This document shows positions 1 through 8,287 of a DNA stretch of 64,000 nt, one piece after another; within the stretch, counting starts at the first letter, position 1; every line of letters begins with the position of its first letter. The notes under the pieces are model-generated. The model saw only the letters and a list, made by a program, of their open reading frames with translations, was not told where the DNA came from and did no database searches. The stretch is taken from positions 1 to 64,000 of the forward strand of contig DJRP01000006.1 of NCBI GenBank assembly GCA_002437815.1. The letters run 5' to 3'. The position numbers were made by a program, and so were the translations under genes. This stretch comes from Collinsella sp. UBA6357. Lineage in GTDB: Bacteria > Actinomycetota > Coriobacteriia > Coriobacteriales > Coriobacteriaceae.

Positions 1-226
1 CCTGCTTCTTGGTGCCCACGAAGAGGATGGTGCCGCCCTTGGCAGCGGTGTCCTTGAGGAAGGTGTAGGCAGCATCGGCGCCGTACATGGTCTGCTTGAG
101 GTCGAGGATGTAGATGCCGTTACGCTCGCCGAAGATGTAGGACTTCATCTTCGGGTTCCAGCGACGGGTCTGGTGACCGTAGTGGCAGCCGGCGTCGAGA
201 AGGGTCTGGATAGTAATCTTAGCCAT
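1..226 (-). CDS. rpsB: 30S ribosomal protein S2 (partial, N-terminus only)
   Basis: Small-subunit ribosomal protein S2, needed for S1 binding and assembly of the 30S subunit. About 75 N-terminal residues are visible; the rest lies beyond the left edge. The start MAKITIQTLLDAGCHYGHQT and the following RRWNPKMKSYIFGERNGI-type stretch are characteristic of the family. The ATG at 226 follows an AGGAGGT ribosome-binding site at 231-237 with good spacing. It has its own upstream region of about 190 bases after xerC, so it is probably transcribed separately. tsf would be expected next but is outside the window. Confidence 0.97.
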   Translation of the reverse strand, partial: MAKITIQTLLDAGCHYGHQTRRWNPKMKSYIFGERNGIYILDLKQTMYGADAAYTFLKDTAAKGGTILFVGTKKQ

Positions 227-386
227 GGTAACCTCCTGTGGTTGGTCCTCCGCGCGGTATCATCCCCGTTCTGCCACCCAAGGCCTGGCTTAATGCCTCG
301 GGCACCACGGCAGGCGAGTCGCCACGCGTGTGAATTTATGCCGCTTGGTTATGCGACATGCCATGCGTCCTGCACAGCAGCGATTG

Positions 387-392
387 AGTATA
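387..392 (-). promoter_or_regulatory. candidate rpsB promoter -10 box
   Basis: On the minus strand TATACT lies about 160 bases upstream of the rpsB start, just past the xerC stop codon. I see no good -35 at 17 bases. A leader of this length is common for rpsB, which is autoregulated in many bacteria, but no specific leader structure is claimed. Confidence 0.4.
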
Positions 393-416
393 GCAGAGGA
401 CACCTCTGGACTGCAG

Positions 417-1355
417 CTAATTTCCTGCAGGTTCTGTGGAACATTGGGAGCGCGGGTGGCAGGTCTTCGTTGCCTGCTTGAGACGCTCAACGGAAAGGTG
501 CGTGTAGATCTGCGTCGTGGAAAGGCTCTCGTGCCCCAGCAATTCCTGGACGCTCCTCAGGTCGGCGCCGCCGGTAAGAAGCTCGGTGGCATACGTGTGG
601 CGGAGCGCGTGGGGCGTGAGCGCGGGGTCGAGGCCGGCCGCGAGAACGCAACGCTCGAAGACGCGCCGCAAGGCGGCGGCGCTCATCCTGTTGCCCCGCG
701 TAGACAGAAAGAGCGCCTGATCACCATCGGGGCTCCACGCACTCCGCGCGCGGGACAGCGATGGCCTCGCTTCCCGCAGGTATCGGGAGACCCACTCGAG
801 CGCGAGGTCGTAGACCGGAACGACCCGCTCCTTCTCGCCCTTCCCAAAGAGCTTGATGCTTGAGTCGCCAAAGTTCACGTCCACGATGTCCAACCCGGAT
901 ATCTCGGAGATGCGTGCCCCCGTCGCGTAAGCGAGCTCAAGAAACGCACGGTCCCTGAGGCCCACCGCCGTCCCCGTGTCGCAGGTCGCGAGAAGGGACT
1001 CGACCTGTTCGTCGGACATGGTCTTGGGCAGCCTTCGAGGGTTCTTTGGGCTCGCGACGGCGGCAAGGGAGCCTTCGACGCGGTAACCATGTCTCATGGC
1101 CCACTCATAGAAACCACGAACAGCCGACAGATGCCTGTTTATGGTCGTCGTCGCGTAACGTGCCTTCGAAAGATAGGCGAGATAGCGCCTCAGTTCACGA
1201 TGCCCGACGTCAAGAAGCCCGAGCTCCTCCCGGTCGACCCAATGAAGGAATGAGGCTAGGTCCGACGCGTACGACCTTCTCGTGTTCTCTGACAGGCCGA
1301 GCACTTCAGTCAGCTGTGCCAAGTAAGCCTCAACGAGCTCGGTATCATCGTTCAT
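417..1355 (-). CDS. xerC: tyrosine recombinase XerC
   Basis: Site-specific recombinase that resolves chromosome dimers at dif with a partner Xer protein. It is 312 residues long, with an N-terminal SAM-like core-binding domain (about 1-95) and a C-terminal catalytic domain. All catalytic residues are visible: R148 in GARISE, K172 in GKGEK, H249 and R252 in HALRH, H275 in LLGHES and the nucleophile Y284 in TQIYTH. The start overlaps the trmFO stop by 11 bases, which implies translational coupling; the trmFO-xerC pair is also common in Firmicutes. The last 15 or so residues are a tail beyond the usual family end. XerC rather than XerD is assigned from context. Confidence 0.93.
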   Translation of the reverse strand: MNDDTELVEAYLAQLTEVLGLSENTRRSYASDLASFLHWVDREELGLLDVGHRELRRYLAYLSKARYATTTINRHLSAVRGFYEWAMRHGYRVEGSLAAVASPKNPRRLPKTMSDEQVESLLATCDTGTAVGLRDRAFLELAYATGARISEISGLDIVDVNFGDSSIKLFGKGEKERVVPVYDLALEWVSRYLREARPSLSRARSAWSPDGDQALFLSTRGNRMSAAALRRVFERCVLAAGLDPALTPHALRHTYATELLTGGADLRSVQELLGHESLSTTQIYTHLSVERLKQATKTCHPRSQCSTEPAGN

Positions 1356-2682
1356 GTGCTACGCCTGGTAGGCCCAAATCGGGGCGGGACTCGACGAAAG
1401 AGTCGAAATCGGCCTCGGCCCTTCTCGCCAGGGCCGCACGCCGCTCGCCCTTGTTGCGGATGTGCTCCGCAAGCGGGGGGACAAGGCCAAAGTTCACGTG
1501 CATGGGCTGATAGTCTTTCGTCTGCGGGTCGATGGCATAGGCGACGAGCGCGCCGAAGGAAGTCGTTCTCGGGAGGCTCACCTCCGGGAGGCCGTTCATG
1601 TCCGCGAAGGTGTTCAACGCGGCCAGGAGGCCCGAGGCAATCGCCTCGACATAGCCCTCGGTGCCGCAAATCTGTCCGGCAAGGCGGGCCTGAGTCCCGG
1701 GGATCTTGAACGTAGCGTCGAGTACGTGGGGGGAATCGACGAAGCTGTTGCGGTGCATGACGCCGTAGCGAAGGAACTCCGCCTGCTCAAGACCTGGGAT
1801 GAGGCGGAACACGCGGCGCTGCTCAGGCCAAGTGAGGTTCGTCTGGAAGCCTACAAGGTTGTAGGCGGTTTTATCGGAATTCTCAGCACGCAGTTGGACA
1901 GCTGCCCACGGGCGATGGCCCGTCCTCGGGTCGGTGAGTCCCACGGGTTTGAGGGCCCCAAAGCGAATGGCGTCCCTGCCCGTCCTCGCCACTTCCTCGA
2001 CGGGTTGACAGGCGCAGAAGAGGTCGTTTTGCTCGAAATCCCGGGCAATGACCCTCTCGGCGGAAAGAAGTGCGTCGATGAAACGCTCGTACTCGTCTTT
2101 CTCCATGGGGCAGTTGAGGTAATCGCCCGTGCCTTCCTCGTAGCGCGACTGAGAGAAAACGACACCGCGATCGATGGAGTCTGCGTCCACGATGGGCGCC
2201 GCTGCATCGAAGAAGGACATGTGCCCCTCCCCTACGACAGTCTCTATCGAGTGGAAGAGCTCGTCTGCGCAGAGGGGGCCCGCCGCGAGCACGCACGGGC
2301 CGTCGGGTATCGACTTCGCTTCCTCGTGGACGACCTCGATTAAGGGCTCGTCCTCGATCGCCTTGGTCACAAGTCTGGAAAAGACCTCGCGGTCGACCGC
2401 CAATGCCCCGCCGGCCGCGACGGCAGCTTGACGGGCAAAGCCGAGCAGATACGACCCCATGCCTTCGAGCTCCCGTTTAAGAAGGCCCGCCGCAGAATCT
2501 GGCTTGGTCGATTTAAGGGAGTTTGAGCAGACGAGCTCGGCAAAAAGGTCGGTATGGTGCGCGGGGGAACGGTGCTGTGGACGCTGCTCGACAAGGCGAA
2601 CCGCGACGCCGCGCTTGGCAAGCTGAAGGGCGCATTCGGAACCCGCGAGCCCACCGCCGATGACCGTAACCTTCTCCTGCAT
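1345..2682 (-). CDS. trmFO: methylenetetrahydrofolate-tRNA-(uracil-54) methyltransferase TrmFO
   Basis: FAD/folate-dependent enzyme that makes m5U54 (ribothymidine) in the T-loop of tRNAs in the cytoplasm. The 445-residue protein begins with an FAD-binding GGGLAG motif (residues 9-14) and the family signature around AHHTDLFAELVCSNSLKS, and is a normal length for the family. The ATG follows AGAGGAGAG. It sits in the yraN-comM-dprA-trmFO-xerC run; topA, often found between dprA and trmFO, is absent here. It ends inside the xerC start. Confidence 0.96.
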   Translation of the reverse strand: MQEKVTVIGGGLAGSECALQLAKRGVAVRLVEQRPQHRSPAHHTDLFAELVCSNSLKSTKPDSAAGLLKRELEGMGSYLLGFARQAAVAAGGALAVDREVFSRLVTKAIEDEPLIEVVHEEAKSIPDGPCVLAAGPLCADELFHSIETVVGEGHMSFFDAAAPIVDADSIDRGVVFSQSRYEEGTGDYLNCPMEKDEYERFIDALLSAERVIARDFEQNDLFCACQPVEEVARTGRDAIRFGALKPVGLTDPRTGHRPWAAVQLRAENSDKTAYNLVGFQTNLTWPEQRRVFRLIPGLEQAEFLRYGVMHRNSFVDSPHVLDATFKIPGTQARLAGQICGTEGYVEAIASGLLAALNTFADMNGLPEVSLPRTTSFGALVAYAIDPQTKDYQPMHVNFGLVPPLAEHIRNKGERRAALARRAEADFDSFVESRPDLGLPGVAHER

Positions 2683-2731
2683 CTCTCTCCTCTCGAATGA
2701 GGGCGACCGAGCCCAAATATGCCTGCCTACC

Positions 2732-3628
2732 TTAGCGCAATTCTCCCATGAGATACGCCTCAGAAGGTGAATACCTTCCGTCAGGAAGCCTCACGACGAG
2801 GTTTCTCGCTTCGTAATCGGTCAGCGTCCTCAAGACCGTGAGTACCTCTTCGCCCAACGCGGAAGCGAGGTCGTCTGGGCGCATAGGGTTCGCAATAAGC
2901 GCAGAGAGGATCGGCCCCGCCGGTTTCGTAACCGTCGAGCCCTGTGCGAGCAGCGTTCCAAAATCCATGGCGATGCTCATGGCAAGCGACTCTTCGTCCG
3001 ATATGAGACGAGCGCCTTCGCACGCGAGCGAGTTCGTGCCCTTGGACAACGGCGAGAAAATGGAGCCTGGGATGGCGTAGACGTGCCTTCCGAGCTCGAG
3101 GGCCGCGTCGGCCGTTCCTAGGGTGCCCGACCGATAGCCGCCTTCCGTTACCACGAGAGAAGAACCCAAGGCGGCTATCAAGGCGTTTCGCTTGGGGAAC
3201 GCCCATCGTCTCGGCGGGCTCCCCCATCGCTCGGCGGAAATCACGGCACCGCCGGTCGAGACCGCGCGCTCGTAGACATCGGAGGAGGTTTGGGGATAGA
3301 CGACATCTGCCCCGCAGCCCGAGACGACGATCGTCTTGCCGCCCGAGTCCAGGCACGACCTCGCAGCAGCGGAATCACAGCCCATCGCCCCTCCCGAGAC
3401 GACGCAGACCCCGCTCTCGGCAGCGACCCGTCCGGCCATCTTTGCCACGGCAAGGCCGTAGGGAGTTGCCCTGCGCGCTCCGATTATCGCAATACAGGGG
3501 CCGCTCAGTACTTCGACGGAACCGCGACCATACAGCCTTTCGGGATAGTTCGTAAGCTCCTTAATGCTCTGGGGATAGGCATCGCTCTCCGAATCGAGGT
3601 CCCATCCTTGTGTTCCGCCCATATCCAT
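2732..3628 (-). CDS. dprA: DNA-processing protein DprA
   Basis: Rossmann-fold protein that binds incoming single-stranded DNA during transformation and loads RecA. The 298-residue protein has the conserved GARRATPYG, SGGAMGCDSAA, GCGADVVYP, FPKRNALIA and SGTLGTADAALELGR blocks, plus a C-terminal winged-helix-like segment. An AAGGAGGG site at 3632-3639 precedes two in-frame ATGs (3628 and 3622); spacing suits the second slightly better. It lies 9 bases after comM. Together with comM and yraN this is the usual DNA-uptake/processing block, but no pilus or ComEC genes are in the window, so natural competence is not shown. Confidence 0.94.
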   Translation of the reverse strand: MDMGGTQGWDLDSESDAYPQSIKELTNYPERLYGRGSVEVLSGPCIAIIGARRATPYGLAVAKMAGRVAAESGVCVVSGGAMGCDSAAARSCLDSGGKTIVVSGCGADVVYPQTSSDVYERAVSTGGAVISAERWGSPPRRWAFPKRNALIAALGSSLVVTEGGYRSGTLGTADAALELGRHVYAIPGSIFSPLSKGTNSLACEGARLISDEESLAMSIAMDFGTLLAQGSTVTKPAGPILSALIANPMRPDDLASALGEEVLTVLRTLTDYEARNLVVRLPDGRYSPSEAYLMGELR

Positions 3629-3637
3629 TGACCCTCC

Positions 3638-5122
3638 TTAAAGCTGTGACCTTGAACGAAATCCAAGAGCTTCTACGACGTCTTGTTCCTCAACGAGCTC
3701 GTGCTCGGCCAGGTCGGCGACGGTCCTCGACACTCGGGAGATGCGCACGATGGCTCGCCCTCCGAGCTTGAGCCGACCAGCGTATTCCTCAAAGAGGTCC
3801 GTCGCGCCCTCCGAGAAGCAGACGCCGCCCGGCCCAGGACTCTTCGTGGGTCTCTGCTCCCTCCAATGGGAAAACGACCGAGCAGACTCCACGAGGTCGC
3901 GCATCTCCAAAGAAGACATCCCCGCACCGCCGCGTATGACGCGCTTCTCTGAGGGGCGTGCAACGTCGCAGACCACGTCGATACGGTCCATCAGGGGACC
4001 GCCGAGCTTGTTCTGGTAAGAGGTCACTTTCGCGGCGCTGCAGGTACAGGGATGGCCTGGATCGCCGAGGTGCCCGCATGGGCAAGGGTTTGCCGCCGCG
4101 ATGAGCTGGAAGTCGCAAGGGAACACATAGATTCCGGCCGCGCGTACGAGCCTCACGACGTGTTCCTCGAGCGGTTGGCGCATGGACTGGAGGACGTTGC
4201 TCGCGAACTCGGGGATCTCGTCTAGGAAGAGCACTCCTTTGTTTGCCAGAGAAAGTTCCCCCGGTAGCACCGGGCGCCCGCCGCCGACCAACCCGCTGAC
4301 GGTAATCGAATGGTGCGGCGCCCTAAAGGGCCTTCTCCCGCGCACAATGTCGTCGATGGGTTGACCGGCAACCGAATGAATCAGAACGGCGTCCTCCATC
4401 TCCTCGTCCGAGAGCGGGGGCAATATCGTGGGGAATCTCTTTGCGAGCATGGTCTTACCCGCTCCGGGAGGGCCGACCATGAGCATGCCATGGCGTCCCG
4501 CGGCCGCGATCACCATTGCGCGTTTCGCGATTTCCTGATCTATGACTTCCGCGAAGTCCAGGTCATCGTTTGACTCGGCTGAAGCGCCCGATTCGTACGG
4601 CGTGAGGCAGCCTCGCGGAGCGCCTAGACCTTCGAGCCCGCCCTTGAGCTGCGAGATGTTGTCCAGCCCGCGGGCTGAGCCGGGATTCACGGAGGCTTCG
4701 GCGGATGTAACGAGCTCCATGCCGAACTCGCCGGCCGTCTTTGCATAGGCGGCGGTCCCTCGGATGGGCACGACGTCGCCCGCCAACGAGAGCTCCCCCG
4801 CATAGAGCGCCTCCGCAAGCTTAGGAGAAACCTGGGAAGAGGCCAGAAGCACGGCGACCGCTATGGGCAGGTCGAAACCCGTGCCGCTCTTCTTGACCTC
4901 TGCCGGGGAGAGGTTCACGGTCATCGCGTACCGGGGGATTTCATATCCCGCGGCTTGAAGGGCCGCGCGCACGCGAGTCGGCGCCTCCCTGATCTGGGAG
5001 TCGGGGCTTCCCACCACGGTGATTCCGGGTATTCCCTCGGAGGAGCTCACCTGCACGGTCACCGGAACGGCCTCAACACCGTGGAGCATCGCGGAGCGTA
5101 CCTCCGCCCTTCCCGATCCCAT
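3638..5122 (-). CDS. comM: ComM/YifB-family Mg-chelatase-like AAA+ ATPase
   Basis: Hexameric helicase-like ATPase; in Vibrio, ComM drives branch migration during natural transformation. The 494-residue protein has a Lon/S5-like N-terminal domain (about 1-130), Walker A GPPGAGKT (217-224), Walker B in LFLDEIPEF, a cysteine-rich NPCPCGHLGDPGHPCTC insert typical of YifB proteins and a C-terminal Mg-chelatase domain. Its ATG shares one base with the yraN stop (TAATG), so the two are translationally coupled. The length is normal. Confidence 0.94.
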   Translation of the reverse strand: MGSGRAEVRSAMLHGVEAVPVTVQVSSSEGIPGITVVGSPDSQIREAPTRVRAALQAAGYEIPRYAMTVNLSPAEVKKSGTGFDLPIAVAVLLASSQVSPKLAEALYAGELSLAGDVVPIRGTAAYAKTAGEFGMELVTSAEASVNPGSARGLDNISQLKGGLEGLGAPRGCLTPYESGASAESNDDLDFAEVIDQEIAKRAMVIAAAGRHGMLMVGPPGAGKTMLAKRFPTILPPLSDEEMEDAVLIHSVAGQPIDDIVRGRRPFRAPHHSITVSGLVGGGRPVLPGELSLANKGVLFLDEIPEFASNVLQSMRQPLEEHVVRLVRAAGIYVFPCDFQLIAAANPCPCGHLGDPGHPCTCSAAKVTSYQNKLGGPLMDRIDVVCDVARPSEKRVIRGGAGMSSLEMRDLVESARSFSHWREQRPTKSPGPGGVCFSEGATDLFEEYAGRLKLGGRAIVRISRVSRTVADLAEHELVEEQDVVEALGFRSRSQL

Positions 5123-5703
5123 TACCGATCCAAGACGAACGCGGATCGGACGAGACGAGCGTGAATAGGCTCCTCGCCCCTCACCGTGATCGCGACGACA
5201 TCGAAGCGAACGGAGCCCGTAGGCCCGTTCTCCGACAAATAGCGGGCTGCGATCTTTGCGTAGCGCCCCTGCTTCTCTTCATTGACGGCGAGCTCTGGAA
5301 CGGCGTTCTGAAAGCGACGGACGCGTCGGGTCTTTACCTCGACCATGGCAACCGCACCGTCGGAGTCACGGGCAACAATGTCGGCCTCGCCATAGCGACA
5401 CCGCCAGTTACGGCAAAGGATGTCGTAGCCTTCGTCTATGAGGTACTGCTCCGCAATGTGCTCGCCCTCCACACCAAGCTGATGGCTGGAGAGCTCTTCG
5501 GCCGGTCTGCTTAGGTAATATCTGGCAGGGTCGAGAATCGCGTTGCCATAAGAATCGAACGAGGCCTCGTATACCTCGCCAAGAAAATCCAGGTTGCCAT
5601 CCGGCATGTCCTCATAGGGCTCGAACGAATCTAGGTCCTCGAATTCCGAAGGGTCGTATTCCTCGAACTGACTGGGGTCGTAGTCATAGCACTCATCGCA
5701 CAT
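5122..5703 (-). CDS. yraN: YraN/UPF0102-family nuclease-like protein with acidic N-terminal extension
   Basis: The C-terminal 115 or so residues are a UPF0102 domain with the PD-(D/E)xK-like core: E80/E85 region, GEADIV (105-110) and VEVKTR (121-126). The family is predicted to act on DNA junctions or ends, but its role is not settled. The first 75 or so residues are not part of the family: they are very acidic and tyrosine-rich, with two near-identical units (YDPSQFEE and YDPSEFED). The start is the ATG at 5703, preceded by AGGAGG six bases away; a GTG at 5718 would place the ribosome-binding site inside the gene. It leads the comM-dprA-trmFO-xerC operon. Confidence 0.85.
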   Translation of the reverse strand: MCDECYDYDPSQFEEYDPSEFEDLDSFEPYEDMPDGNLDFLGEVYEASFDSYGNAILDPARYYLSRPAEELSSHQLGVEGEHIAEQYLIDEGYDILCRNWRCRYGEADIVARDSDGAVAMVEVKTRRVRRFQNAVPELAVNEEKQGRYAKIAARYLSENGPTGSVRFDVVAITVRGEEPIHARLVRSAFVLDR

Positions 5704-5896
5704 TGCGGGCCTCCTCACAAATGGATTGCGTGAGAAAAGGCTCTCATGCTCGACTTACAGCAAACTTGCTGCTCTCTAGCACAAAGTTGACAAAATGCTG
5801 ACAACAATCCGACAGCTCAAAAAGGATTTCTAAACAAGCACGACCAAGGTGTGTTGAAAACCCTTCAAACTGAGATTGCTTTCAAAACGTGTCAAT

Positions 5897-6688
5897 TTAA
5901 AACAACGAGGGAGTCTCCAAGAAATTCCCACAAAACGAGAAGCGATGAATGGGGGAAAGACCCTGGGCCTTAATCGCGGCGATGTGCTCGGCGGAGGCGT
6001 ATCCCTTGCAATCGGCCAGGTGATAGCCGGGGAACTCATCGTCGTAGGCGACCATGAGATGGTCCCTCGTCACCTTGGCGACGATCGAGGCGGCAGCGAT
6101 GGAAGCGATTCTGGCATCGCCCTTGACGATGGTTTTCTCCTTGGGGTGCACGTGAATGGGATTTCCGTCGATGAGAACGCAATCCGGATCGATACCGGCA
6201 TCCTCAATGGCGCCTGTCATGGCCATTCTCAGCGCCTGCGCCATGCCGACCTCGTCGATGGTTTGAGGGCTTATGTGGCAGGTGCCAATCGCGAGGGCGA
6301 TCTCCTCGATCTTTACGGCCAGGACCTCGCGTTTTGCGGGGGTAAGCTGCTTGGAATCGTTGAGCCCGTAGATATGCGGCTCGTCCGGTAGCGCCACGGC
6401 GCACACCGTGAGGGGGCCCGCGATGGAACCTCTTCCCACCTCATCGACGCCGAGGATGATGCCTTCGCCGCCAAGCTCACGTTGGAAGCGGTACATCTCG
6501 TCCACGCGAGCCGTCTCGGCCTCAAGCTTTTGCAGCTTGTGCTCGGCCGTTGCGACGGCCTTCTGCACTTGCTTTCGCGGATCGTCACGATAACGCTCGA
6601 TGAGGGTTCGAGCCTCGTCCATGGGCGCGTCGCTAAGGAGCGCGGCGATCTCTTTTGCCGTGGAGGCATGAATCTGTGAGGTAGGCAT
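5897..6688 (-). CDS. rnhB: ribonuclease HII
   Basis: Cleaves the RNA strand of RNA-DNA hybrids and removes single ribonucleotides misincorporated into DNA. It is 263 residues long, with a 75-residue N-terminal helical extension as in Bacillus RnhB, followed by the catalytic core: VDEVGRG with D82 and E83, CVLIDGNPI with the third Asp, and IASIAAASIVAKVTRD. GGAGG lies six bases before the ATG at 6688, which is preferred over an upstream in-frame start at 6718 that falls in the rplS terminator hairpin. It is probably read through from rplS. Confidence 0.95.
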   Translation of the reverse strand: MPTSQIHASTAKEIAALLSDAPMDEARTLIERYRDDPRKQVQKAVATAEHKLQKLEAETARVDEMYRFQRELGGEGIILGVDEVGRGSIAGPLTVCAVALPDEPHIYGLNDSKQLTPAKREVLAVKIEEIALAIGTCHISPQTIDEVGMAQALRMAMTGAIEDAGIDPDCVLIDGNPIHVHPKEKTIVKGDARIASIAAASIVAKVTRDHLMVAYDDEFPGYHLADCKGYASAEHIAAIKAQGLSPIHRFSFCGNFLETPSLF

Positions 6689-6700
6689 CCTGTTCCTCCA

Positions 6701-6730
6701 TAAGAAGGGCCGCCCCACAAGGAGCGGCCC
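6701..6730 (-). terminator. hairpin between rplS and rnhB
   Basis: On the minus strand a 10-bp GC-rich stem (6707-6716 with 6721-6730, one T-G pair) with a TTGT loop is followed only by TTCTTA. The short T run and the rnhB ribosome-binding site directly downstream suggest a leaky terminator or processing hairpin that lowers rnhB expression relative to rplS. Confidence 0.55.
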
Positions 6731-6757
6731 CGGTGCGCACTATACGCGAAACAAGCC

Positions 6758-7099
6758 TTAGCGCTTCTCGCGGATGCGGGCAGCCTTGCCCACGCGATCG
6801 CGGAGGTAATAAAGCTTGGCACGACGGACAGCGCCGTGACGGACAACCTCGAGCTTGCCGATCTTGGGCGAGTGGAGCGGGAAGGTACGCTCAACGCCGA
6901 TGCCGAAGGACACCTTGCGGACGGTGAAGGTCTCACGGGAGCCCTCGCCGCTCATGCGGATGACGTCGCCCTGGAACAGCTGCTCGCGGGTACGGTCGCC
7001 CTCGACGATGCGGTAATAGACCTTGACGTTGTCACCGACCTTGACCTCGGGGATGTCCTCCCTGATCTGCTGACGCTCGATTGCGCGGATGTAGTCCAT
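6758..7099 (-). CDS. rplS: 50S ribosomal protein L19
   Basis: Large-subunit protein at the 30S-50S interface. The 113 residues from the ATG at 7099 match the family length, with the conserved core VKVGDNVKVYYRIVEG, FQGDVIRMSGEGSRETFTVRK, IGVERTFPLHSP and AKLYYLRDRVGKAARI. GAGGAAACAA precedes the start. In many bacteria rplS follows trmD in the rpsP operon; here it is about 9 kb away with its own strong promoter. Confidence 0.98.
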   Translation of the reverse strand: MDYIRAIERQQIREDIPEVKVGDNVKVYYRIVEGDRTREQLFQGDVIRMSGEGSRETFTVRKVSFGIGVERTFPLHSPKIGKLEVVRHGAVRRAKLYYLRDRVGKAARIREKR

Positions 7100-7166
7100 T
7101 TGTTTCCTCGTCTCTAGAGGTGCCGACGCGATTGCGAACGACACATAGGCTTACACACAAGGTTGA

Positions 7167-7195
7167 AGTATACGGCACGCGAACATCGGGCGCAA
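7167..7195 (-). promoter_or_regulatory. rplS promoter
   Basis: Minus-strand TTGCGC (7190-7195), a 17-base spacer and TATACT (7167-7172), with the expected transcript start near 7160 and a leader of about 60 bases to the rplS ATG. This is a good sigma-70-type (HrdB/SigA-like) promoter. Confidence 0.75.
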
Positions 7196-7206
7196 GAATT
7201 TCACAA

Positions 7207-8184
7207 CTAAAGGCAGAATCCAACAATTAGGCAGTTTTCTTGAGCCGCAGAATTGAGCGTTGAAGGATAGCCGGAACCCTTGACCTGATAGTACAACTCG
7301 TCATCGCCCTCTATGAAGCTCACGGGATACGGGGTGCGCGTCCACCAGTTTCCCGTGGATACGCCCAAGAACGAGGCCATGAAATCATCGGGATCCTGCT
7401 TGTCCGCGATTCCGGCCTCCGAGAAGAGCTCGTATTGCGCGCCCTCGTTGGAAATAGACTCATCAAAGGGCTTGAAGTCCGTATAGGCGGTGTTCCAGAT
7501 AGGCGAATCGCCGTACTCCTGGGCAAACCAGGTGAGCTCGCCGAACACTTCGGAGCATGAGGGAACCCAAAGCGTGTCGGAGGTCTGCGAAAGGGCCGAC
7601 GCAGGATCCTCGGTGGCGCCAACGTTATTCGTCGTCTTGAGAACGGCTTTGAGGCGAGAAGACAAATCCTCCGGGAACAGTGCTTGGCCTTCGGAAGCCA
7701 ACCATGCCCTTAGGCTTGAGCCCTCCCATCCGCCGACGTTGGTTCCCGAATCGTTCATCGCTTTTTGGGCGATCGGGCCCGCAAAGAAGGTCAATCCGGC
7801 CTTTCTCGACCCATCGGCGAGGTCATCGGCACAGATTCCGACGAGGCGCACCGGAACGGCGACGTTGTTGCTCAAAATGAGTTGCTTGGGCTGCGAAGTC
7901 AATTTGCCGTCGGCGTCAAGCAGTCCATACGACGCTGCCAACGAACGGGCAGAGTCATAATCGGGGGCTTTTTCAATCTCATCGGCCATTTTGGAGACAT
8001 CGTCCCATGAGCAATCGGGCCAGGTCGCGATAGAGGCGCTCGTGGATTCTCCCCCAGCTGGACCATCCTGAGAAAAAGTACCGCTCACGACGCCACAAAG
8101 AACGAATCCGCAACAGGCAACAAAGGCAAGAGAGAACACGACGAGCAGAACGCTCGAGAGCGTGCGACGCTTCTTTGCAACCAA
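7207..8184 (-). CDS. membrane-anchored DUF6273-domain protein
   Basis: Function unknown. The 325-residue protein begins with a basic stretch and one hydrophobic segment (about residues 10-33), so it is probably anchored outside the cytoplasmic membrane. The outer part carries motifs typical of DUF6273: NVGGWEGSSLRAWL, SDTLWVPSCSEVFGE and GNWWTRTPYP near the C-terminus. The start is chosen as TTG at 8184 because GGGAGG stands six bases upstream; the longer frame from 8205 would put that site inside the gene. It appears monocistronic, with the ppdK terminator just upstream of it. DUF6273 proteins are common in gut Firmicutes and Actinobacteria; no enzyme activity can be claimed. Confidence 0.75.
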   Translation of the reverse strand: MVAKKRRTLSSVLLVVFSLAFVACCGFVLCGVVSGTFSQDGPAGGESTSASIATWPDCSWDDVSKMADEIEKAPDYDSARSLAASYGLLDADGKLTSQPKQLILSNNVAVPVRLVGICADDLADGSRKAGLTFFAGPIAQKAMNDSGTNVGGWEGSSLRAWLASEGQALFPEDLSSRLKAVLKTTNNVGATEDPASALSQTSDTLWVPSCSEVFGELTWFAQEYGDSPIWNTAYTDFKPFDESISNEGAQYELFSEAGIADKQDPDDFMASFLGVSTGNWWTRTPYPVSFIEGDDELYYQVKGSGYPSTLNSAAQENCLIVGFCL

Positions 8185-8228
8185 ACCAAACCTCCCGTCG
8201 ACCAAACCCGGCCTTCAACTGTAGCAAG

Positions 8229-8260
8229 AAAAAGGGAGGGAAGCCGATAGCTTCCCTCCC
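8229..8260 (-). terminator. rho-independent terminator of ppdK
   Basis: Perfect 11-bp stem (8234-8244 with 8250-8260), 5-base loop and TTTTT on the minus strand (8229-8233). It lies just after the ppdK stop codon and closes the glyQ-glyS-pdrP-ppdK transcription unit. Confidence 0.95.
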
Positions 8261-8287
8261 CACTTGCATAAACCTAAAGCTTACGAG

